Below, piece by piece: positions 10,001-18,067 of a stretch of 64,000 nucleotides of DNA. The DNA lies in NCBI GenBank assembly GCA_041156125.1, contig JBEVTI010000010.1, forward strand, positions 1-64,000. Direction: 5' to 3'. A model generated the notes under the pieces. The model was not told the DNA's origin, searched no databases, and saw nothing but the letters and a program-made list of their open reading frames with translations. A program made the position numbers and the translations under genes. The number at the start of each line of letters is the position of its first letter. Position 1 is the first letter of the stretch. This DNA is from Paraktedonobacter carboxidivorans. GTDB taxonomy: Bacteria > Chloroflexota > Ktedonobacteria > Ktedonobacterales > Ktedonobacteraceae.

Positions 10001-11563
10001 ACGCGACCGAGTCGAGAGAGCTGCCAGAGGAGTATCGTCGCCCATACTCCAGGTCGGCTCCTTCATATCCGTCAAAATCGGGCGCAACACAAATTCAACA
10101 TCTTCATGGGTGTAACCAAAGAGTTGCTGCTGCTGAAAGAGTTCGTCGGCGGCAGGTGCTTCGGGAAGGCAAGCAAGAGTCTGCGCGGTCAGATCGGACA
10201 GATGCAAAAGATGGTCATTAAGCCATTGGTGATAGGGCTGCTGCGCTGCAAGCTCATGTTTGATAGTCTGATTGCGCAGAAGCAGACCCCGCTCAAGGTC
10301 AACGGCCAGCATTTCACCAGGACCAAGGCGCCCACGCTCAACAACTTCAGAGACATCGATAGGCAACGCGCCAGCTTCGGAAGCCACTATTAATAAGCCA
10401 CGCGAGGTCAAAGAATAGCGCATGGGACGCAGGCCATTGCGATCAAGGGTTGCTCCAACGTAGTGACCATCGGCGAAGATCAACGCCGCGGGACCATCCC
10501 ATGGCTCCAGGCAGCAAGCATGATATTCACACCAGGCGCGTTCCTCCTGAGAAAGAGCTTTATCCTGCTCCCAGGCTGGCGGAATCATCATCTGCATACT
10601 ATGCAGCAGATTGCGACCTGATAGCGCAAGCAGCTCAAGCGCGTTATCCAGCCGACCGGAATCGCTGCCGCTTACCTCGATTACTGGTGATAGATCTGGC
10701 AGGCGCTCACCCCACAACGCGGAAGTGAGCGAATATTCGCGAGCCTGCATCCAGTTTTGATTGCCCTGAATTGTGTTAATCTCGCCATTATGCGCCAGGA
10801 AGCGCATCGGCTGAGCGCGCGACCAGGATGGGAAGGTATTGGTGCTGTAACGTTGATGAAGTATCGCAAAAGAGCTGAGATAACGCTCGTCAGCCAGGTC
10901 AAGATAGAAACGCGCAAGTTCAGCTGGAGCTAGCAGGCCCTTATACACAATTGTTTGCGCAGAGAACGACGCGATATAGCCCTCAACCAGATCAGCCCCC
11001 AACCAGCGCTTCTCGATCAAACGGCGTGCATGATACAATTCGCGTTCATATTCCTCAGTGGACAGTTGAGCCGGACGTTGCAATAAGACCTGAACAATCG
11101 TCGGCATTGTCGCCCGCGCGCCCGCGCCGAGCACACTCAGATCCAGCGGGAGATCGCGCCAGGTCAACAAGGGCAGGTGCAGTTCAGCCAGCGTCTCTTC
11201 AACGATCTGGCGTGCCTGAGCTTCGGCGCCAGGAGAAGTATGCGCGGATGGCAAAAAGAGCATCCCTATGGCCAGATCTTCTGGACTCTCCAATGTAATC
11301 TGCTGTTCGCGCAGTTCAGCACTCAACAACTCACGCGGGATCTGGGTTAGCAGGCCAGAGCCATCGTTCGTATCAGCATCGGCATCTTGCGCTCCCCGAT
11401 GCGTCAGGTTGGCAAGCACAGTCAGAGCCTGCTCGACCAGTTGATGACTGGCGAAACCAGAAACATCGGCCAGAAAACCCGTGCCGCAAGCATCGTGCTC
11501 CCAACGGCCCTCGTAGAGAGGATAATGGCCGTCTACAGCCTTACCAGTTGAGGAAGTGTGCAT
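7028..11563 (-). CDS. gltB: Glutamate synthase large subunit
   Basis: This enzyme transfers the amide nitrogen of glutamine to 2-oxoglutarate, giving two glutamates. At 1511 residues it has the full family length. The N-terminal class II amidotransferase domain contains Cys26 in DACGTGF, which becomes the catalytic N-terminal Cys after removal of a propeptide in this family. The central and FMN-barrel domains follow (GEGGEDP, SKIKQIASARFG). The iron-sulfur signature C-x5-C-x4-C is present as CDMARQCHLNTC. The C-terminal glycine-rich GXGXG helix is intact. The start at 11563 has AGGGAGG eight bases upstream; a longer reading to 11593 lacks such a site. No gltD small subunit is nearby, so its reductant partner is encoded elsewhere or is ferredoxin. 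Confidence 0.97.
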   Translation of the reverse strand: MHTSSTGKAVDGHYPLYEGRWEHDACGTGFLADVSGFASHQLVEQALTVLANLTHRGAQDADADTNDGSGLLTQIPRELLSAELREQQITLESPEDLAIGMLFLPSAHTSPGAEAQARQIVEETLAELHLPLLTWRDLPLDLSVLGAGARATMPTIVQVLLQRPAQLSTEEYERELYHARRLIEKRWLGADLVEGYIASFSAQTIVYKGLLAPAELARFYLDLADERYLSSFAILHQRYSTNTFPSWSRAQPMRFLAHNGEINTIQGNQNWMQAREYSLTSALWGERLPDLSPVIEVSGSDSGRLDNALELLALSGRNLLHSMQMMIPPAWEQDKALSQEERAWCEYHACCLEPWDGPAALIFADGHYVGATLDRNGLRPMRYSLTSRGLLIVASEAGALPIDVSEVVERGRLGPGEMLAVDLERGLLLRNQTIKHELAAQQPYHQWLNDHLLHLSDLTAQTLACLPEAPAADELFQQQQLFGYTHEDVEFVLRPILTDMKEPTWSMGDDTPLAALSTRSRSFADYFHQRFAQVTNPPIDPLREELMMSLDCYLGRRLSLLTETPLHARQLHLSTPVLTEAQLASLCELKREGYSTRVLNVSFPREQGLEALLAALHRLEEEAVTAALDGIDFLILSDRGSTLDEPPIPMLLAMAAVHQALIRRGLRDYTSLICETASVLDVHQIVLLLGYGSEAVVPYLALASVRALAGQRKLEHITPERAEESYIHVIEGGLRKVMARMGISTLRNIIGAGLFEIFGLDQELLARCFPGSAAHPGTVGFKQITAQMLAWLEPLAAQASAEAAAGEKSGPLSESRRKLTDIGRYRFRRDGEYHAFQPLVIRALQKAARTGSSEDYQQFTQLVYSRPPTVLRDLLSFKDRTPVPLEEVEPMEAIRARFVASAMSVGALSPETHRTIAAALNSIGGRNNTGEGGEDPAWYHETLNGSPVSSKIKQIASARFGVTAEYLVRAEELEIKMAQGSKPGEGGQLPPAKVTPFIARLRHTEPNIALISPPPHHDIYSIEDLAQLIFDLHEINPQAKVGVKLVSSIGVGTIAAGVAKAHANYVLISGHDGGTGASPMQSIKHAGIPWERGLAETQQTLVKNGLRERVKVRVDGGLKTGRDVIIGAMLGADEFGFGTASLVSLGCDMARQCHLNTCPAGIATQREDLRAKFTGTPEMLVNFLTLIANEVREWLARLGFTRLEDLIGRADLLATDPTATVELEPLLVSLPVHASSTPRPNPQHSPLADELLAESEQALRGECSVLTRHIIHNYDRTIGAGLAGEIARKYGNAGLPGVSVTSIFHGSAGQSFGAFSLPGMSLVLHGEANDYVGKGMTGGQIVIAPPSEASFVAHQNTILGNTVLYGATGGQLFAAGRAGERFAVRNSGALAVVEGVGAHACEYMTGGVVLVLGETGPNFGAGMSAGVAYVFDRAGTFLQRFNGELVEASPLDDAAEAEAVCALIEAHRKKTNSWQAARLLAEWSHLQRFFWRVSSSSSAASTQDLLAGVLS

Positions 11564-12436
11564 AAGTGTGTCCTCCCTAAAAGCGTTCTGCATTCAGCCA
11601 GATGGGTAAAAACAGCTACAGACCTGCAATCCTGGCGAAAATCTGCTCTGTTTATCTGTGGATGTAAACAACGGTCCTGGCTACCGCAAGAACGATATGG
11701 CAAATGTGCGCGTAATCAAGGCCGGCCAGCGCAATAGCCCGGCTGCGATCAGACGGAGGCACCTCCATTGGAGCCCACAATCTCTGGCGACAGACATTGT
11801 CCCCAAACCTCAGAGTGATAAAATAACATCCATTCACTCACAATGGTAGCACGGGACAAAAATTAAGCATGCAAACGATAAATATAGGGGAGGACAGCAT
11901 CGAATCCTGGGGAGCGTCATAACTCGTAAGAAACAAGCAGTGTTTCTTGCAGGAAAGCATAACATATCCATCTGGCTTTCCGCAAGGGTGAATTTGTACT
12001 GAAACCCAACAAGCGAGCCCGGAGACACGTGACCACCCGCGTTCTCCTGACTCGCTTCCTGGTTCGTTCGTATGGAGTTACCAATGCCAAATCAAGCTTC
12101 ACTCAGAGTATAGCTCACCTTGCCTTCTCAAGCCAGTGACAAAATGGCCGAAGTTCCTCCACTTAAATTTGTGCATATTGCACATTCATTATCTATTGAA
12201 CAGCTAATAATCTGTTTAATGAAGAGCTTTAATATATATAGCTATGGCTAAAAATAGGGGTAATTGTGCAAATCATACATAAATTTTGCTATTTGTGAAA
12301 TATGCTATGAGTTTTTAACCGGTTCAGTGGAAAAATCCGTGTGGGGAAGAGAAGCAGAAGGCACTTGCCCGCTAGTTTAGTAACAAATGTTGAGGATGGC
12401 TGCCTCTGTGCATCTGCGCTGCTAATACACACTAAC
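11564..12436. other. Long intergenic region upstream of gltB
   Basis: About 870 bp without a credible gene. Short open frames here lack ribosome sites and recognisable motifs. The stretch around 12170-12310 is markedly AT-rich and could hold promoters, but I could not single out one box pair with confidence. Confidence 0.5.
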
Positions 12437-12476
12437 AAAAATAGAGAGCTGGCCAACTGACCAGTTCTCTATTTTT
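12437..12476 (-). terminator. Rho-independent terminator of the RRM gene
   Basis: A 16-bp stem (12437-12452 with 12461-12476, one G-T wobble) with an 8-nt loop. Read on the minus strand it ends in a run of five T, 44 bp past the RRM stop. The A/T-symmetric ends could let it work in both directions. Confidence 0.85.
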
Positions 12477-12519
12477 ACTGACAAAACCACCCAGATAGAG
12501 CGGTACAATGCTATTTTAC

Positions 12520-12891
12520 TTAATAGCGGTCACGATCGCGGTAGCCGCCATTATCGCGCCGACCGCCGCCACCGCCGCCGCCACCGCCGCCTCTATTCTG
12601 ATAACCGCCGCCACCGCCGCCACCGCCACCCCTGTTACCACCACCCGCAGGGCGCTCCTGGGCCTCATTTACGGTAATCGTACGATTCCCAAGAGTCGAG
12701 CCGTTTAAGCGTGCAATTGCATCCTGGGCTTCCTGAGCATCACCCATTTCAACAAAGCCAAAACCCTTGCTTCGTCCGGTCGCGCGATCGATGATAATGG
12801 TGGCATTTGCCACATTGCCGATTTGCTGAAAAAGGTTAATCAACTCATCTTCAGTAGTCTGATAGGGAAGACCCCCGACGTAAAGTCTCAT
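12520..12891 (-). CDS. Glycine-rich RNA-binding protein (single RRM)
   Basis: A 123-residue single-RRM protein like the cold-inducible Rbp proteins of cyanobacteria. RNP2 (LYVGGL, residues 3-8) and RNP1 (KGFGFVEM, 42-49) are both complete, so RNA binding is expected. The last 40 or so residues are an Arg/Gly/Tyr-rich low-complexity tail ending in RDRDRY. I set the start at 12891, where AGGAG lies eight bases upstream and the protein begins MRLYVGG. The longer reading from 12912 adds seven residues without homology. The GGC/GGT repeats of the tail produce spurious Ala-rich frames on the other strand. A likely role is RNA chaperoning under cold or other stress; this is inferred from the family. 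Confidence 0.93.
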   Translation of the reverse strand: MRLYVGGLPYQTTEDELINLFQQIGNVANATIIIDRATGRSKGFGFVEMGDAQEAQDAIARLNGSTLGNRTITVNEAQERPAGGGNRGGGGGGGGGYQNRGGGGGGGGGGRRDNGGYRDRDRY

Positions 12892-12923
12892 ACTGTACGC
12901 TCCTGTAAACATTCGTTCTTCAG

Positions 12924-12935
12924 CCCCTTGCGGGG
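12924..12935 (-). promoter_or_regulatory. GNRA-capped hairpin in RRM gene leader
   Basis: On the minus strand CCCC-GCAA-GGGG forms a small hairpin with a GNRA tetraloop, 33 nt before the RRM start codon. It may shape the leader RNA of this RNA-binding protein; any regulatory role is a guess. Confidence 0.35.
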
Positions 12936-13270
12936 AGTCGTTTTTCTGATGCGGAACAACTCAACCGCGCCCAGCCGGGCCTGTATGACGCACCCGGATC
13001 GCTCTGGGTGGCTCCTCATCTGGCATTCCATGGTTTTTTCTGCCATCTTTTGCACGTCGGAGAAACCTGGAAGCAAAAACACCACACTCTTGGATATTCT
13101 CTGACAGGAGCGATATAATTCTTGCTGATGCCATACACTACTCATTATAGCACACATTGTCATACACTTCATTGCAACATCTACAGTAAGAAAAAAAATT
13201 CCCATATTCCCTCTATTTTCAGTCCATATGCTGGCAAACTCAGATGTACACCCCAAAGTTTTTGGGCGGG

Positions 13271-13299
13271 TTGACTTTTCGCCTGGCTACTGCTATCCT
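13271..13299 (+). promoter_or_regulatory. Sigma-A type promoter for the arg cluster
   Basis: TTGACT (13271-13276), a 17-bp spacer and TATCCT (13294-13299). The predicted start near 13306 would produce the T-box leader described next. Confidence 0.65.
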
Positions 13300-13340
13300 T
13301 TAAAAGCAAGTTGATAGTAAGCTGACCCGCGTTGAGCGAA

Positions 13341-13712
13341 CAGAGTACGAGACGTAGCTCCTGACAGCGATCCGAAGCAGAGTGAAAGTTCGGAATAGTG
13401 TAGCTCTCTCAGAACGCCTTCGTGAGCGGCTGGCCGAAGAAAATCTCAGACAATCAGGCACGTGGGAAAACCGCTGCAAGGTTGGCCTGGATAAGTAGGC
13501 ACAGGTGGGTGGTTCCCACGCAGCGCAAAAACCGTGAAAAAGTGGTCACTTCCCCTATTCTCTCGCGACTCTGTGGGACAGATGGGACGTGGCAAACAGG
13601 GTGGCACCACGGGTGTGTCAAGGTTGCTCAACCATTCCACCAGGCGAATGATCGCAAAGCAAACCTGCACTCTCGTCCCTTCAATGTCGTCAGGAGGGGA
13701 CGGGGGTTTTTT
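13341..13712 (+). promoter_or_regulatory. T-box leader upstream of argG
   Basis: The leader begins with an AGTACGAGA loop-E-like specifier element (from 13344) and a Stem I arm with CCGAAG...GTGAAAG...TTCGG. The specifier region GAACGCC follows near 13411, then GAGCGG. The T-box sequence AGGGTGGCACCACGGG (13598-13613) is close to the family consensus AGGGTGGNACCGCG. The terminator stem CGTCCC (13674-13679) with GGGACG (13697-13702) and six T (13707-13712) completes the element. CGC (Arg) is the most sensible specifier for an arginine gene, but AAC (Asn) is possible because the base after CGC is not the usual purine. Uncharged tRNA should permit read-through into argG. Confidence 0.85.
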
Positions 13713-13761
13713 CTTGTCCCGCTCTCCTTCCTAACACCACTTTGTTGAAGGAGTTTACACA

Positions 13762-15054
13762 ATGGCAACTAACTCTCAAGCCAACTTGTCGGCGACCACT
13801 CCGGCCACCGACAACAGCGCGAGCGCGCTCGCGCTACACAAAATTGCCTCAGTTGAGGTTCCCCAGGACAAACATATCGCGCTGGCTTACTCCGGTGGCC
13901 TGGACTCAACACTTTGCGTCAAACTCTCCGAACTCAAGTACCACGCCCGCCAGTTGACCGCGATTAATGTCGATGTCGGTCAGGGTCAGGCAGAGATCGA
14001 GATGAGCATCGCACGCGCGCAACAATTGGGCATCACGCCGATTACGATTGATGTCAAGCAAGAGTTCACTGAACAGTGGCTGAGCAAAGCTATTCAGGCC
14101 AATTCGGATTACAATGGCTATCCTGTCTCCACATCCATGACGCGCCAATTGATCGCGGCACGCGTAGCCGAGAAAGCCCTGGAACTGGGCTGCGACGCTT
14201 TTATGGAGGGATCGAGCGGCAAGGGCAACGACCAGTACCGCATGCATAACGTCTTTAGCCTCTTCGCTCCCGGTCTGCCCATTTTTGTACCTGTGCGCGA
14301 CTTTGATCTGACACGCCTGGAAGAACAGCTGTTGATGGAACACTATGGCGTGCCAGTGGAAGAATTAATCGTAGGCGGCGATGACAAGACCATGTGGTGC
14401 CGTTCGATCGCTAGCGGTGGTATTGACCTGACCACTGAACTGCCGGACGATATCTGGATGTGGCTGGTCCCACCTCACAAGGCGCCTGCAACTCCGTTGC
14501 GCCTGAGCCTGAGCTGGACCAATGGCCTGCCCAGCGCGCTTAACGGCGAGATCCTACCTCTGGATACAATTATTGAGCAACTCAATGTGATGGCCGGAGC
14601 CAATGGCATTGGCAAAATTGACCTCTTTGAGGATGGCATTATGGGCCTCAAGTCGCGCGAAATCTACGAAGCGCCTGCTGCTACGTTGCTCCTGAAAATC
14701 CATCGCGACCTGGAGCAGTTTTGTTTGACCAAAGAAGAGATCCAGATCAAACGCCAGTTGGAAGCGCAATGGGCCAGAATGGTCTACCACGGTGAATGGT
14801 TCCATCCACTCAAAGACGCGCTCGACGCCTTTATTGCCTCCACGCAAAAAGCCGTCAATGGCGAATACGTGGTAGAGCTCTATAAAGGAAATATCGATAT
14901 CGTCTCGCGTAACTCACAGAGCGGCCTTTTCTTCCCAGATGTGCGCTCAATTAAAAGTGCCAGCTTTAATCAAAAAGAATGCGCACCGGCAGCCCATATT
15001 CGCGGCTTGCCTTATGAACTGATCGCGCGTCGCAATCAGAGCGCAGGGATCTAA
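13762..15054 (+). CDS. argG: Argininosuccinate synthase, divergent paralogue
   Basis: This gene encodes a 430-residue ATP-pyrophosphatase-fold ligase of the ArgG family, which joins citrulline and aspartate with ATP. The nucleotide loop YSGGLDST is at 43-50 after a 35-residue Ala/Thr/Ser-rich extension. GSSGKGNDQYR replaces the usual GATGKGNDQVR, and MWCRSIASGG replaces the canonical NLWGRS-E segment. GLKSREIYEAPAA is conserved. AAGGAG lies nine bases before the ATG. A second, far more typical ArgG is encoded 1.7 kb downstream, so this copy may have shifted kinetics or substrate. The T-box leader immediately upstream indicates control by tRNA charging. Family membership is sure; the exact substrate is not. 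Confidence 0.9.
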   Translation: MATNSQANLSATTPATDNSASALALHKIASVEVPQDKHIALAYSGGLDSTLCVKLSELKYHARQLTAINVDVGQGQAEIEMSIARAQQLGITPITIDVKQEFTEQWLSKAIQANSDYNGYPVSTSMTRQLIAARVAEKALELGCDAFMEGSSGKGNDQYRMHNVFSLFAPGLPIFVPVRDFDLTRLEEQLLMEHYGVPVEELIVGGDDKTMWCRSIASGGIDLTTELPDDIWMWLVPPHKAPATPLRLSLSWTNGLPSALNGEILPLDTIIEQLNVMAGANGIGKIDLFEDGIMGLKSREIYEAPAATLLLKIHRDLEQFCLTKEEIQIKRQLEAQWARMVYHGEWFHPLKDALDAFIASTQKAVNGEYVVELYKGNIDIVSRNSQSGLFFPDVRSIKSASFNQKECAPAAHIRGLPYELIARRNQSAGI

Positions 15055-15206
15055 AGCGCCAGCGGTTTTGCAGTTTTCCTGCCCACCTGAATGGAGCGAC
15101 TCAGCAGCCGCACCTGCACCAGGAGCTTGCTCCATTCGCGCTGAGAGGGTTCTCTGGCAAACTTATGGGACGTTCATAAGCAGAAGAAACAACGAGAGGA
15201 ATATCC

Positions 15207-16631
15207 ATGACCAAACTTTGGCAGAAAGGCTATCGCCTGCATGAACAGGTAGAACGCTTCGAAGCAGCTCAAAATAGCCTGCTCGACAATCGCCTGATAC
15301 GCCACGATGTCTGGGGTTCGCTGGCTCATGCCGCAATGCTCAAGACTATCGGCATTTTGAGCGCCGAGGAGTGCGCGGTTTTACACAGCCATCTGCGCGC
15401 CATCCTGCGGCTCGCGGACGAAGGCAACTTTACTGTCGCCCTGGACGATGAAGATGTCCATACACGCGTCGAAAATTATCTGACCGAGCAGGCTGGCGAA
15501 GCAGGTAAGAATATCCACACCGCTCGCTCGCGCAATGATCAAATTCTGCTCGACACCCGCCTGTATGGCAAAGAGCAGTTGCATCATGTGAGTGAGGCGC
15601 TGATCAAGTTCTGCAAAGCATTATTGGAGTTGGCTGCCGTACACGTAGATACGCCCATGCCGGGCTACACACATATGCAGCGTGGTATGCTCTCGTCAGT
15701 AGGCCTCTGGGCCTCCAGTTTCGCGGAGTCCTTGCTGGACGACGAGCAACTGCTCAGTGCGGCCTATCAGCTCAATGATCAGTCGCCGCTTGGCTCCGCG
15801 GCTGGCTATGGCGTGCCGCTACCGATCGATCGTCAGTACGTGGCTGATCTGCTGGGCTTCGCGAAAGTGCAGCGGAATGTGATCTATGCCCAGAATGCGC
15901 GTGGTAAAATCGAGGCTGCAATTGTCCAGGCTCTGGCACAGATTATGCTCGATCTGAGCAAATTCGCCCAGGATGTGATGCTCTTTACGACGCTAGAATA
16001 CGGCTTCTTCTTGCTGCCTCAGGAACTCTGTACAGGTAGCAGTATTATGCCGCAAAAGCGCAATCTAGGTATTATGGAACTGGTGCGTGCCCGCGCACAG
16101 ACTATGCTGGCCCTGCAACAGCAGATCCTGGGCATCACTATCGGTCTGCCCTCTGGCTTTAATATGGATTACCAGGAGACCAAGCGACCCTTTATCGAAG
16201 CACTGGACCTGGTACTGGAAAGCCTGGAGATCTGCGCACTGGTCGCCGACAACATCAGCGTCAATCTGCCCAACCTGGTCGCGGCCTGCACCTTTGAACT
16301 CTTTGCCGCTGATCGCGCCTATGCCATGGCTGCACAGGAGCACATGACTTTTCGCGATGCATATCGCATTGTCGGCACAGAGGTCACGGCGAAAATCGAC
16401 GAGGCCTGCGCAACCGGGCAACCACTACCCGGCGAGAGTCTGGCGGAACTGGTCGAGCGCCTGCACGCGCGCAGCCATCTGGGTGGTGCTGGTAATCTGG
16501 GACTGCAACAGACTGAGCAACAACTGGCACAGGTTGAAAATATCTGGCAAGAGCGCTCGCTACACTTCACCACAGCCATCGAGAAGCTGGTGGGAATGTT
16601 TGATCTTTCTTCGACCTCACAGTCAGCATAA
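15207..16631 (+). CDS. argH: Argininosuccinate lyase
   Basis: This enzyme splits argininosuccinate into arginine and fumarate, the last step of arginine synthesis. Its 474 residues match the family length. The fumarase/aspartase superfamily signature GSSIMPQKRN is at about 277-286, and the N-terminal TARSRNDQ substrate loop is present (HTARSRNDQI). Thr-His in GYTHMQR corresponds to the family's catalytic His region. It lies 152 bp after the first argG; the spacer contains a 9-bp inverted repeat (15089-15097 with 15129-15137) without a T-run, so read-through from the T-box-controlled transcript is likely. GAGAGGAA precedes the ATG. The second argG begins 89 bp downstream. Confidence 0.97.
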   Translation: MTKLWQKGYRLHEQVERFEAAQNSLLDNRLIRHDVWGSLAHAAMLKTIGILSAEECAVLHSHLRAILRLADEGNFTVALDDEDVHTRVENYLTEQAGEAGKNIHTARSRNDQILLDTRLYGKEQLHHVSEALIKFCKALLELAAVHVDTPMPGYTHMQRGMLSSVGLWASSFAESLLDDEQLLSAAYQLNDQSPLGSAAGYGVPLPIDRQYVADLLGFAKVQRNVIYAQNARGKIEAAIVQALAQIMLDLSKFAQDVMLFTTLEYGFFLLPQELCTGSSIMPQKRNLGIMELVRARAQTMLALQQQILGITIGLPSGFNMDYQETKRPFIEALDLVLESLEICALVADNISVNLPNLVAACTFELFAADRAYAMAAQEHMTFRDAYRIVGTEVTAKIDEACATGQPLPGESLAELVERLHARSHLGGAGNLGLQQTEQQLAQVENIWQERSLHFTTAIEKLVGMFDLSSTSQSA

Positions 16632-16720
16632 ACTCAAAGCAGTGCGTTACAATTAGCAAGAAACTGGTGAGGATTTATTCCAATAACCATTTATTAATCT
16701 CTCAGGAGGCTTCTTTTCTT

Positions 16721-17974
16721 ATGGCAACTGTTATTCTGGCATATTCAGGTGGATTGGATACATCAGTTTCTATTCGCTGGATCAAAGAAAAATATGCTCT
16801 GGACGTGATCACCGTAACCATCGATGTGGGTAACGAGCGCGACCTGCAGTCCATCGCTCAACGGGCCGAGCAGATCGGCGCGCTCAAGTCTCTGATTATT
16901 GACGCGCGCGCGGATCTAACGCGCTACTTTCTCTGGCCAGCCTTACAAGCAGGCGCGCTCTATGAAGGACAGTATCCGCTGGCTACTGCCCTGGCGCGCC
17001 CGCTGATCGCACGCCTGCTCGTTGAGGTAGCGCGGGCTGAGGGCGCGGTTGCTGTGGCACATGGCTGCACTGGCAAAGGCAATGACCAGGTACGCTTTGA
17101 TGTTGCGATCAATACCCTGGCTCCCGATCTAAAAATCATCGCGCCTGTGCGCGAATGGAGCATGACGCGCGACAATGAGATTGCTTATGCCGCTGAGCAT
17201 GGCATCCCTATTCCTGTAACCAGCGCCAGCCCATACTCGACAGATCTCAATCTCTGGGGCCGCAGCGTTGAGTGCGGCATTTTGGAGGATCCCTGGGCGG
17301 AGCCACCCGCCGATGTGTATGCCTGGACCTCGAATACGCCGCTCAGCGAGCCTACCTATACTGAGATCACTTTTGAGAAGGGTATACCTGTGGCTCTCGA
17401 TGGCACAGAGACCGATGGCGTGGCTCTGATAGAGAAACTAAACGAACTGGCTGGCTCTTACGGTATCGGACGCGTCGATCACGTCGAAAATCGCCTGGTT
17501 GGCATCAAATCACGCGAGATCTATGAGGCGCCAGCAGCTACAGTTCTTCTGACCGCTCATAAGGCTCTGGAAACCCTGACGCTTAGCCGCGAACAGGCGC
17601 GCTTCAAGGATATCGTTTCTGGCGAATACGCGCGCTTGATCTATAATGGCCAGTGGTATAGCGCTCTACATCAAGACCTGGCTGCCTATGTGCAAAGCAC
17701 CCAGCGCTTCGTCAGTGGTACTGTGCGCATCAAACTAGCCCCCTGGCAGTGCAGCGTCGTTGGACGCAAAGCCGACGCATCGCTTTATAGCCATGCTCTG
17801 GCCACTTACGATAGTGGTGATCAGTTCGACCATAATGCCGCGTTGGGCTTTATCAAACTCTGGGGCTTGCCTCTCAGCACACAGGCCCAGGCACAACTTC
17901 TGCCCTCACTCAAGGCTGAAAGCAATCTGCTCTCTGGCTCACAAGGTAATCTGCTGGGCAATGGCCAGGCATAA
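16721..17974 (+). CDS. argG: Argininosuccinate synthase, canonical copy
   Basis: A 417-residue ArgG with all the usual landmarks: YSGGLDTS at residues 8-15, GCTGKGNDQVRF, APVREW, DLNLWGRSVECG and GIKSREIYEAPAA. The ATG at 16721 follows AGGAGG by about ten bases and places the nucleotide loop at the expected distance; an upstream reading from 16667 adds 18 unrelated residues. It is the third gene of the argG-argH-argG cluster and ends at a 76-bp palindrome, which marks the cluster's end. Compared with the first argG it is closer to textbook enzymes, so it is the better candidate for the main arginine pathway enzyme. Confidence 0.96.
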   Translation: MATVILAYSGGLDTSVSIRWIKEKYALDVITVTIDVGNERDLQSIAQRAEQIGALKSLIIDARADLTRYFLWPALQAGALYEGQYPLATALARPLIARLLVEVARAEGAVAVAHGCTGKGNDQVRFDVAINTLAPDLKIIAPVREWSMTRDNEIAYAAEHGIPIPVTSASPYSTDLNLWGRSVECGILEDPWAEPPADVYAWTSNTPLSEPTYTEITFEKGIPVALDGTETDGVALIEKLNELAGSYGIGRVDHVENRLVGIKSREIYEAPAATVLLTAHKALETLTLSREQARFKDIVSGEYARLIYNGQWYSALHQDLAAYVQSTQRFVSGTVRIKLAPWQCSVVGRKADASLYSHALATYDSGDQFDHNAALGFIKLWGLPLSTQAQAQLLPSLKAESNLLSGSQGNLLGNGQA

Positions 17975-17991
17975 GTTTGCTTGATCTGCGC

Positions 17992-18067
17992 TGAGCGTAA
18001 ATAATGTTGAGTGGTGGCCGCTTGCCTGGCCAGGCAAGCGGCCACCACTCAACATTATTTACGCTCA
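17992..18067. terminator. 76-bp perfect loop-less palindrome between convergent genes
   Basis: Bases 17992-18029 are the exact reverse complement of 18030-18067 with no spacer, giving 38-bp arms centred on TGGCCA. It lies 17 bp after argG and includes the stop codon of the kinase gene on the minus strand. As RNA it would form a long hairpin from either direction, so a bidirectional terminator is the simplest reading. Confidence 0.8.

Noticed and set aside
7060..11298. Many plus-strand open frames opposite gltB
   Set aside because: They are antisense shadows of a long, clearly coding gene and have no recognisable domains or ribosome sites.
11834..12102. Short minus-strand frames in the gltB upstream region
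   Set aside because: Cys/Phe-rich sequences with no domain or start signal; treated as intergenic.
12508..12708. Ala/Thr-rich open frame on the plus strand
   Set aside because: It is the complement of the glycine-repeat tail of the RRM protein; composition comes from the repeat codons.
15089..15137. 9-bp inverted repeat between argG and argH as a terminator
   Set aside because: Loop is 31 nt and there is no T-run, so it would not stop transcription reliably.
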